Below are positions 1-4,740 of a DNA stretch of 5,214 nucleotides, piece by piece. Both the position numbers and the translations under genes were made by a program. This stretch comes from Chloroflexota bacterium (lineage in GTDB: Bacteria; Chloroflexota; Dehalococcoidia; E44-bin15): contig JADFVG010000172.1 in the NCBI GenBank assembly GCA_015222405.1, positions 1-5,214 on the forward strand, read 5' to 3'. How positions within the stretch are numbered: the first letter of the stretch is position 1; every line of letters starts with the position of its first letter. A model generated the notes under the pieces. That model made no database searches, had not been told where the DNA came from, and saw nothing but the letters and a program-made list of their open reading frames with translations.

Positions 1-1445
1 CTAGCAACATCGTTGGCGCCACCTGAGCCCAGGAGGTAAAGCTCACCCGGTATCTCGGTAGAGTTGATATTGCCGCACTTATCGATCTGCGCCCCGCCAA
101 GGGCTCCCAGGGTCCTATTGTTCTCGCCGCCGGTGATGACGCCCAGAACGTCGGTAATATCGGTCACCATCTTGCAGGTGGGTATGTTATGGTGGCTGAA
201 GACCCACGAGTCCCCCGGCCTGGGAACATAGCCATAGAAGCCTATCTCCGCCGCCAGGTCGATGCCATAGCCCTGGTCCTTCAGATCATAATAGGCAAGC
301 CAAGCAGCAAGATTGGAAACCCCGATACCGGCGAGTATGGTCTTGTAACCATTCTTGAGAATCACATCCTTCATCTTCCTTGCCCCCGCCACCGCCATCA
401 TCTCAACCGGGCTATATTCCGCGCTGGTGGAGACCTCCTCCACGATCTGTTCCAATTCTTGCTCCCAGGAATTCTTCTTCACCTTACCTCTGAGGTAGAG
501 AAGCCTCTGGGACCCCAATTTGCGCAGGTAGTGCCTGTGGCTCTCACAATTCAGCACCCATTCCTTAATCCAGGCGTCCAGAGCTTGGGGGTCTCGGGTC
601 GCCTGGCGATGCTCGATAATGAAATCGTAGTCCTCCCCATAGCCCTCCAGCTCCATTACCCCGTGGTTGGTGAGACCCCCGGGATGGGCGCCGAAGGGCT
701 CCTCACATACGCAATTCACCACATATCCCGGAAGCCTGACCCATGCGGAGTGCTCCCTGATAAATTCCGTGGACACGATCTTCTCCACGCTAACTATGAC
801 GCCATTTTTCGCGCCCATAGCCCCCCATATGTTTTCTGCCAACGGAGGAACCAAGATGGTGTTTCCATAGCAGTCGGCAGCCCACCCATGAACGAAGCTG
901 ACATCCGGTTGAAGAGACCTTACCAGGCCTACCTTTCTACCACTGCCGAAGGGGTCATCCATCATCAAAAAGGAGTCCTTATTGTCCTCAGCCATGCTGC
1001 TGCCAATAAGGGACCTCGTGGGCATAAAGCAAACGCCCATTGCCCCCGCCATCAACCTTTGCACCATTGAACTCAGGGTCCAATGCTCAAACTCCACCAC
1101 CCCTTCCCCATAAGCTTTCTGGATTACAGGATTGGGACTGGGAACGGGGAAAGTATCGCCATGAAAGGTGCCGATGAGCTTCTTTAGCATCCCCAGGTGA
1201 ACAAGGTTGACGCGAGTGCCAGCAGCACTGCCAATTAAGGTAAATTGCGGCTTCTTGTTCCAGAACTGCCTGGTGACCTCGTAGAGAGCGGCACTGGCAG
1301 AGGAATGGGTGCCACTGAAGTGAAGCGTCATCCCTGGCTTCACATATTTCCTCACCGCCTCCTTCAGGGTGGTTACCTTGCTCGGCCCTTCCTCCTCCCT
1401 CACCCTGAGGGTGGTTTTCAGCAGATCATCAAATCTTCCCAGCAC
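1..1445 (-). CDS. Family I CoA-transferase, fused alpha-beta (glutaconate CoA-transferase type), 3' end missing
   Basis: The reading frame is open from a GTG at 1445 to the window edge, giving 481 residues without a stop. Residues 1 to about 320 resemble the A subunit of glutaconate-type CoA-transferases: a start like KPGMTLHFSG, the stretch 133-150 (AGAMGVCFMPTRSLIGSS), a QPDV segment, and GAHPGG at 252-257. Residues from about 344 (YSPVEMMAVAG) resemble the B subunit: the GIG oxyanion loop at 373-375, a glutamate at 400 in AAEIG where the family's catalytic Glu forms the glutamyl-CoA thioester, GAQID at 451-455, GNIN at 458-461 and GSGGAND at 473-479. In characterised glutaconate CoA-transferase these are two polypeptides; here they are one chain. 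Such enzymes move CoA between carboxylic acids in the cytoplasm, but the substrate cannot be read from sequence. Some relatives are hydrolases (IpdAB-like). The GTG start lies inside panD, 7 nt after AAAGGAG. About 70-100 C-terminal residues are probably missing. Confidence 0.93.
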   Translation of the reverse strand, partial: MLGRFDDLLKTTLRVREEEGPSKVTTLKEAVRKYVKPGMTLHFSGTHSSASAALYEVTRQFWNKKPQFTLIGSAAGTRVNLVHLGMLKKLIGTFHGDTFPVPSPNPVIQKAYGEGVVEFEHWTLSSMVQRLMAGAMGVCFMPTRSLIGSSMAEDNKDSFLMMDDPFGSGRKVGLVRSLQPDVSFVHGWAADCYGNTILVPPLAENIWGAMGAKNGVIVSVEKIVSTEFIREHSAWVRLPGYVVNCVCEEPFGAHPGGLTNHGVMELEGYGEDYDFIIEHRQATRDPQALDAWIKEWVLNCESHRHYLRKLGSQRLLYLRGKVKKNSWEQELEQIVEEVSTSAEYSPVEMMAVAGARKMKDVILKNGYKTILAGIGVSNLAAWLAYYDLKDQGYGIDLAAEIGFYGYVPRPGDSWVFSHHNIPTCKMVTDITDVLGVITGGENNRTLGALGGAQIDKCGNINSTEIPGELYLLGSGGANDVA

Positions 1446-1806
1446 TCGAGAGCTCCTTTCGGGGGACAATGGCGTTTTGCTCATCCACATACACCAGCTT
1501 TGGCTCGATGGAGCGGGCTTCCTCATCGCCAACGACTGCATAGGCAAGGATGATGACCATGTCCCCCCTGGAGACCAGCCTGGCAGCAGCGCCATTGATG
1601 CAGATCTCACCCGAGCCCCTTTCCCCCTCAATAGCATAGGTCTGAAAGCGAGCTCCGTTGTTCACGTTGAGAACATGGACCATCTCGTAGGGCAGGATGT
1701 CTGCCGCCTCCATGAGCACCCTGTCGATGGTGATGCTCCCCTCATAGTCCAGGTCCACATCGGTGACCCTGGCGCGATGAATCTTACCCTTGAGCATCGT
1801 TCTCAT
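1429..1806 (-). CDS. panD: Aspartate 1-decarboxylase precursor
   Basis: PanD decarboxylates L-aspartate to beta-alanine, which is joined to pantoate to make pantothenate and then coenzyme A. The 125-residue product matches the usual family length (E. coli, 126). It begins MRTMLKGKIHRARVT, close to the family start. The self-cleavage motif YEGSITID places Gly23-Ser24 at the processing site; after cleavage the serine becomes the pyruvoyl cofactor of the alpha chain. Arg53, Thr56 and Tyr57 in NNGARFQTYAI correspond to the conserved substrate-binding and catalytic Arg54, Thr57 and Tyr58. The NGAAARL segment (about residues 71-77) is also typical. The gene overlaps the upstream DUF2520 gene by 4 nt (ATGA) and the downstream CoA-transferase by 17 nt. 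No panB or panC is visible in the window. Confidence 0.97.
   Translation of the reverse strand: MRTMLKGKIHRARVTDVDLDYEGSITIDRVLMEAADILPYEMVHVLNVNNGARFQTYAIEGERGSGEICINGAAARLVSRGDMVIILAYAVVGDEEARSIEPKLVYVDEQNAIVPRKELSSAGKI
1453..1459 (-). promoter_or_regulatory. Ribosome-binding site setting the GTG start of the CoA-transferase
   Basis: AAAGGAG lies 7 nt upstream of the GTG at 1445, inside the panD coding sequence. No ATG occurs in frame near the start of the CoA-transferase similarity, and no other in-frame start has a comparable site. This fixes a 17-nt overlap with panD. Confidence 0.8.
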
Positions 1807-2684
1807 GACAACCCCTCCTTTAATAATAACTCCAGCTCCCCAGCTCTCTCTTTATCGATCTTCCCCTTCGCCAGAGCTATGGGGATAGTGTTGAGCCCCA
1901 GCTCCCGATAGATGGAAACCAACTGCGGCACCTTCATTTCCAGGGCATCGAGGTGGCTTCTTATCGTCCCCAGATCACCGCGAGCAATGGGGCCAGTGAG
2001 ACAGCCAGGCAAGCCAACGTTTTCCAGATTGTTAACCGTTCCCCGAAGCAGGGGGAGAAGAGCCTTTGTTGCCTCCGGGGTGGAAACCCCGAAGACCTGC
2101 CACATATCGGTGGCCAGCTTGACCAGGGTATAAAGGTAGTTGCAGGCAAACACCGCCGCCGCATGATAGAGCACCTTGTCGCCAGCACCAAGCCTCACCC
2201 AGTCCCCGTCCAGGGCTGAAGCCATCTGCTTCAGTATGCTAAACAGGGGCTCCTCAGCTTCTATGGCGAAGGTGGAGCCGGGGATATTCTCTATGGCATG
2301 GCTCACGCTGGCGAAGGTCTGAAGGGGGTGAAAGGCGCCGACATGAGCACCAAACCCCCTCGCCGGCTCAAGAATATCCGTAGAAGCGGCCCCGCTACAA
2401 TGAACGACGCTTTGACCGGCATGCCAATTTAGCCCGGCCACCACAGGGGCGATGACATCATCAGGGGTGGTGACGAAAACGAGCTCAGCGACATCGGCCA
2501 CCGCCTGTCCGTCATCATACACCCCGCACCCGGAAACGGCCTGTGCCAGGCGCTGGGCTGAGGCTTCGGTGCGACTGGAAACCGCCACCACGGGATACCC
2601 CTTGCCGCTCAGCCTTACCGCCAGAGCCTTGCCTACAGTCCCGGCACCGATGAAGCCAATATCAATCTTTTTCCCTTTTTCCAT
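1803..2684 (-). CDS. Rossmann-fold and DUF2520 domain protein (putative NAD(P)-dependent oxidoreductase)
   Basis: The 293-residue protein has an N-terminal nucleotide-binding fold: IGFIGAGTVGKAL with the glycine-rich GAGTVG at residues 13-18, then AVSSRTE ending the second strand, where the family reads the cofactor ribose. FVTTPDDVI (70-78) and VVHCSGA (93-99) are further Rossmann strands. The C-terminal half carries DUF2520 hallmarks: HPLQTFA at 119-125, HAAAVFACNY at 174-183 and GPIARGD at 231-237. The overall layout resembles ProC, F420-dependent NADP reductase and ketopantoate reductase, but I know of no assigned reaction for the family. I chose the ATG at 2684 because AAGGA lies 8 nt upstream and the Rossmann strand follows at once; a TTG at 2717 would add 11 residues lacking family character. 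The gene overlaps the upstream peptidase by 23 nt and panD by 4 nt. From memory, DUF2520 genes often sit beside pan genes, so a role near pantothenate synthesis is inferred. Confidence 0.93.
   Translation of the reverse strand: MEKGKKIDIGFIGAGTVGKALAVRLSGKGYPVVAVSSRTEASAQRLAQAVSGCGVYDDGQAVADVAELVFVTTPDDVIAPVVAGLNWHAGQSVVHCSGAASTDILEPARGFGAHVGAFHPLQTFASVSHAIENIPGSTFAIEAEEPLFSILKQMASALDGDWVRLGAGDKVLYHAAAVFACNYLYTLVKLATDMWQVFGVSTPEATKALLPLLRGTVNNLENVGLPGCLTGPIARGDLGTIRSHLDALEMKVPQLVSIYRELGLNTIPIALAKGKIDKERAGELELLLKEGLS
1814..1821 (-). promoter_or_regulatory. Ribosome-binding site of panD
   Basis: AAAGGAGG lies 7 nt before the panD ATG and sits within the last codons of the DUF2520 gene. With the ATGA stop/start overlap it suggests translational coupling. 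Confidence 0.8.
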
Positions 2685-3651
2685 GCCTGATATCCTTAGC
2701 CGCAGGCACACCGGCAACGGTTTCGGCCTCGGTCACCGCCCTAACCACTGCCCTGGCCATCACCTCTGCCGCTATTGAGCCGATAATACTTACATCCTCC
2801 ACACCAGCCTCCCCAGCCTTCCCTGTGGAAAGGACAAAAATAGCATCGCCATCGGCCATGGTATGAGTGGGCCTGATCGCCCGGGCCAAACCATCGTGAG
2901 CCATCTGAGCCACCTTATTCACCTGCTCCTTATTTAGCTGGGCATCTGTAGCCACAACCCCGATGGTGGTATTGGTGGCAACGGCACTCTTCGATTCCCT
3001 GATCTTTTTCATGATGTCGATAGTTCTGAAAAAGCCGCCGTGCTCGATGTTGCGCGGGCCGGCGATGACCTCCCCGGTTTCAGGGTCAACCACATCCCCT
3101 ACAGCATTAACAGCGACGATAGCGCCGATAGTGATATCGCCCACTTTCTCGCTTGCGGTGCCCAGGCCACTCTTGGTCACTCTCTCGGGACCCAGTATCT
3201 TGCCCACGGTAGCACCAGTTCCAGCACCAACACTACCCTCAGCTACCGGCCCACTTGAGGCGGCGAGACAAGCCTTGTAGCCCTCCTCAGGGCCCGGCCT
3301 TACACTGGCGCTGCCTATCCGGAGATCGAAGAGGATGGCAGCGGGAACAATGGGCACCCTGGCCACGCCGACATCATGGCCATAGCCCCGCTCCTCCAAA
3401 TAGCGCATCACACCGCCAGCAGCCTCAAGGCCAAAGGCGCTGCCCCCGCTGAGGAGGATTGCGTGCGCCTGCCCCACCCGGCTCATGGGGCGCAAGGGGT
3501 CGGTCTCCCTGGTGCCTGGCGCTGAGCCACGAACATCGACACCAGCCACTGCTCCCTCCTCGAACAGGATCACAGTGCAGCCAGTGGCCGCCTCCCTATC
3601 AGTGTAATGACCGACCTTTATCCCTGAAACGTCAGTAATAGCGTTCTGCAC
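2662..3651 (-). CDS. P1-family (S58, DmpA/NylC-type) self-processing peptidase or amidohydrolase
   Basis: The 329-residue protein belongs to the P1/DmpA group of N-terminal-nucleophile hydrolases. These are made as one chain and cut themselves to expose the catalytic Ser or Thr. The start (NAITDVSGIKVGHYTD), the LLSGGSAFGLEAAGGV block at 67-82, GAGTGATVGK at 142-151 and NTTIGVVATDA at 227-237 are family signatures. The likely cleavage is Asn227-Thr228, making Thr228 the nucleophile, as in nylon oligomer hydrolase NylC (Asn266/Thr267) rather than Gly-Ser as in DmpA. Lys151, Asn182, Asp267 and Asp269 fall at almost the same spacing as NylC Lys189, Asn219, Asp306 and Asp308 (recalled numbering). 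No signal peptide is seen, so it is probably cytoplasmic. I chose the GTG at 3651, with AGAGG 7 nt upstream; a GTG at 3708 would translate through the terminator hairpin. It is the first gene of the operon. The substrate is unknown; known relatives act on N-terminal amino acids, beta-peptides or cyclic/linear amides. Confidence 0.92.
   Translation of the reverse strand: MQNAITDVSGIKVGHYTDREAATGCTVILFEEGAVAGVDVRGSAPGTRETDPLRPMSRVGQAHAILLSGGSAFGLEAAGGVMRYLEERGYGHDVGVARVPIVPAAILFDLRIGSASVRPGPEEGYKACLAASSGPVAEGSVGAGTGATVGKILGPERVTKSGLGTASEKVGDITIGAIVAVNAVGDVVDPETGEVIAGPRNIEHGGFFRTIDIMKKIRESKSAVATNTTIGVVATDAQLNKEQVNKVAQMAHDGLARAIRPTHTMADGDAIFVLSTGKAGEAGVEDVSIIGSIAAEVMARAVVRAVTEAETVAGVPAAKDIRHGKREKD
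2693..2697 (-). promoter_or_regulatory. Ribosome-binding site setting the ATG start of the DUF2520 gene
   Basis: AAGGA lies 8 nt before the ATG at 2684, inside the 3' end of the peptidase gene. It favours this start over the in-frame TTG at 2717. Confidence 0.6.
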
Positions 3652-3658
3652 TCCACAG

Positions 3659-3663
3659 CCTCT
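3659..3663 (-). promoter_or_regulatory. Ribosome-binding site setting the GTG start of the P1 peptidase
   Basis: AGAGG lies 7 nt upstream of the GTG at 3651 and just downstream of the intrinsic terminator. Only transcripts that pass the terminator carry it. Confidence 0.55.
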
Positions 3664-3669
3664 AGAATG

Positions 3670-3699
3670 AAAAAACCTTCTCAGGCACGCCCGAGAAGG
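3670..3699 (-). terminator. Intrinsic (Rho-independent) terminator in the leader of the peptidase operon
   Basis: On the minus strand CCTTCTCGGGC is followed by GT and then GCCTGAGAAGG, pairing over 10-11 bp with one G-U pair and a tight loop (CGTG if the last pair is open). Six T residues follow at once (3675-3670). It lies about 100 nt downstream of the promoter at 3805-3834 and just before the peptidase ribosome-binding site. It can therefore attenuate the operon and also end readthrough from mutM. Confidence 0.85.
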
Positions 3700-3804
3700 C
3701 TTTCGCACCCCTTATGGCCGTCTCGGTCGTAACCGATCCAAGCGACTTTTTTGGTTCTCTACGCTAGTTTTCTCTCTCACCGCCGTAACGGTCGGTGGAG
3801 CATT

Positions 3805-3834
3805 ACTCTAGCACAGTGTGCTTCGATTTGTCAA
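3805..3834 (-). promoter_or_regulatory. Sigma-70-type promoter of the peptidase-panD operon
   Basis: A perfect -35 TTGACA (3834-3829) is followed by an 18-nt spacer and a -10 TAGAGT (3810-3805) preceded by TGC, an extended -10 element. The predicted start is near 3798. It lies 24 nt downstream of the mutM stop, so the operon has its own promoter. Confidence 0.75.
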
Positions 3835-3858
3835 TAGGCTTGCGGATTAGAGCTACAA

Positions 3859-4671
3859 TCAACCCTGGCATCTAGGACAAAAGTGCGTCCCCCGGTTGCG
3901 AACCGGGATGCGCTCAATCGGGGTACCACATTTGGGGCACGGCTGGCCACCACGATGGGCGACCCGAAACTCAAACTGCGCTGCCCCTGGCTTGCCATCG
4001 GGACGGCGATAATCACTGATGCTAGCCCCCGCGCCAGCGATAGCCGCCTCCAGCACCTGACGCAGTGCGCTGTGCAGCCTCACCACCTCTTCCCATGAGA
4101 GGCTTCTTGCCCTCCTCAAAGGATGGATGCCGGCGGCAAAGAGGGCTTCATCGGCGTACATGTTGCCGACACCGGCGAGAAAGGTCTGGTCGCAGAGCAC
4201 AGCCTTGATCACAGCCGAGCGCTTTGCCAGAAGCTGGGCCAGAACCTCAGCGGTGAAATCTGGCTCCAAGGGCTCAGGACCGAGCTTGCCCACGACCGTG
4301 GCTTCATCCTCTACCAGCCACATCACACCCAGTTTGCGGGGATCGCGAAAGCAGAGTTGGGTTCCATCGTCGAAATGGAAAATAGCTCGAAAGTACGGGT
4401 CAGGTTCCGCAGGGGAGGGGTTGAGCAACAGCGAGCCGCTCATCCTGAGATGCAGGATTAGAACCTCACCACTTGAGAGACGCAAAATGAGGTACTTTCC
4501 GCGCCTATCCAGTTTTTCTATAGTCCTACCTATTAAACGGTGCTGAAAGTGCTCTGACGAGGGAATTTGAACCGTTTTAGGCCAATTTAGGGTGACACCA
4601 GCGAAGCTTTGACCCACTATCCTGGGGGCGAGGTCTCGCTTAATGGTTTCCACCTCGGGTAGCTCAGGCAT
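3859..4671 (-). CDS. mutM: Formamidopyrimidine-DNA glycosylase (Fpg/MutM)
   Basis: MutM removes oxidised purines such as 8-oxoguanine and formamidopyrimidines from DNA and cuts the abasic site by beta,delta-elimination. The 270-residue product has the usual length. It starts MPELPEVETIKRDL: Pro2 is the Schiff-base nucleophile after Met removal, and Glu3 is catalytic. Lys59 in RRGKYLI is the conserved active-site lysine. HLRMSG (74-79) and FRDPRKLG (108-115) contain the void-filling and intercalation region, and GVGNMYADE (167-175) is the helix-two-turn-helix signature. The C-terminal zinc finger is complete, with Cys245, Cys248, Cys265 and Cys268 and the family Arg260 in RNRGTHFC. The full zinc finger and catalytic set argue for Fpg rather than an Nei-type paralogue. 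It lies 69 nt after polA, in the same direction, and may share its transcript as well as use its own promoter. Confidence 0.97.
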   Translation of the reverse strand: MPELPEVETIKRDLAPRIVGQSFAGVTLNWPKTVQIPSSEHFQHRLIGRTIEKLDRRGKYLILRLSSGEVLILHLRMSGSLLLNPSPAEPDPYFRAIFHFDDGTQLCFRDPRKLGVMWLVEDEATVVGKLGPEPLEPDFTAEVLAQLLAKRSAVIKAVLCDQTFLAGVGNMYADEALFAAGIHPLRRARSLSWEEVVRLHSALRQVLEAAIAGAGASISDYRRPDGKPGAAQFEFRVAHRGGQPCPKCGTPIERIPVRNRGTHFCPRCQG

Positions 4672-4677
4672 TGTTTC

Positions 4678-4707
4678 GCTCTAAATGCTGTGGTTGGAAA
4701 TTGTCAA
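4678..4707 (-). promoter_or_regulatory. Possible mutM promoter, placing the start site at the ATG
   Basis: TTGACA (4707-4702), an 18-nt spacer and TAGAGC (4683-4678) repeat the architecture of the operon promoter downstream. The -10 ends only 6 nt before the mutM ATG, so a transcript would be leaderless or nearly so. The -35 overlaps the small palindrome AATTGACAATT. No good Shine-Dalgarno sequence precedes mutM. The -10 is weak, so this is tentative. Confidence 0.35.
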
Positions 4708-4740
4708 TTGCTGTCGTATATGCCTTTTTGCCCTCTTGCC

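Larger units (their letters stand above)
3652..3798 (-). promoter_or_regulatory. Structured leader RNA with a switchable terminator (unrecognised riboswitch, attenuator or small RNA)
   Basis: From the predicted start site near 3798 to the peptidase start the leader is about 147 nt. Hairpin H1 (3778-3797) pairs CACCG with CGGTG and CCG with CGG, with one bulged A. An A-rich linker follows. Hairpin H2 (3723-3736) is TCGGT-TACG-ACCGA. The terminator is at 3670-3699. A competing antiterminator is visible: CCGAGA (3726-3721) pairs with TCTCGG (3696-3691), then a C/T mismatch, then GGC (3719-3717) pairs with GCC (3700-3698). It uses the 5' arm of the terminator and the 3' arm of H2, so these folds exclude each other. 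A further long-range pairing, ACCGACC of H1 with GGATCGGT around H2 (one bulge), would free the antiterminator arm. I compared it from memory with common riboswitch, T-box and r-protein leader consensus sequences and found no match. The ligand or factor is unknown. Confidence 0.6.

Noticed and set aside
189..1070. Long plus-strand open frame of 293 codons.
   Set aside because: It lies opposite the CoA-transferase, whose minus-strand frame is continuous and carries many family motifs. The plus-strand product has no recognisable motif and no good ribosome-binding site.
1245..1911. Plus-strand open frames opposite panD and the start of the CoA-transferase.
   Set aside because: They are antisense to panD, which is certain from its YEGSITID processing motif. 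No family resemblance is seen.
2685..2717. TTG start adding 11 residues to the DUF2520 protein.
   Set aside because: The ATG at 2684 has AAGGA at 8 nt and places the first Rossmann strand at the usual distance from the N-terminus.
2963..3452. Several plus-strand frames opposite the P1 peptidase.
   Set aside because: They are low-complexity Pro/Ser/Thr/Ala-rich translations of the complementary strand of a well-supported gene.
3652..3708. N-terminal extension of the P1 peptidase from a GTG at 3708.
   Set aside because: It would translate the terminator hairpin and T-tract, has no properly spaced ribosome-binding site, and adds residues before the conserved family start.
3652..3798. T-box, TPP, FMN, SAM, cobalamin, c-di-GMP, fluoride, ZTP or TRAP-type leader.
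   Set aside because: The conserved core sequences of these classes, as I remember them, are absent. The few GAG/UAG triplets near 3758-3779 are too few and irregular for a TRAP site.
3831..4546. Open frames in other frames of the mutM region, both strands.
   Set aside because: mutM is complete, from Pro2/Glu3 to its four-cysteine zinc finger, and explains the whole stretch.
4684..4740. Terminator after polA.
   Set aside because: There is no stable hairpin with a T-tract. The purine-rich GGCAAGAGGGCAAAAAGGC is only a short irregular repeat, so readthrough into mutM is likely.
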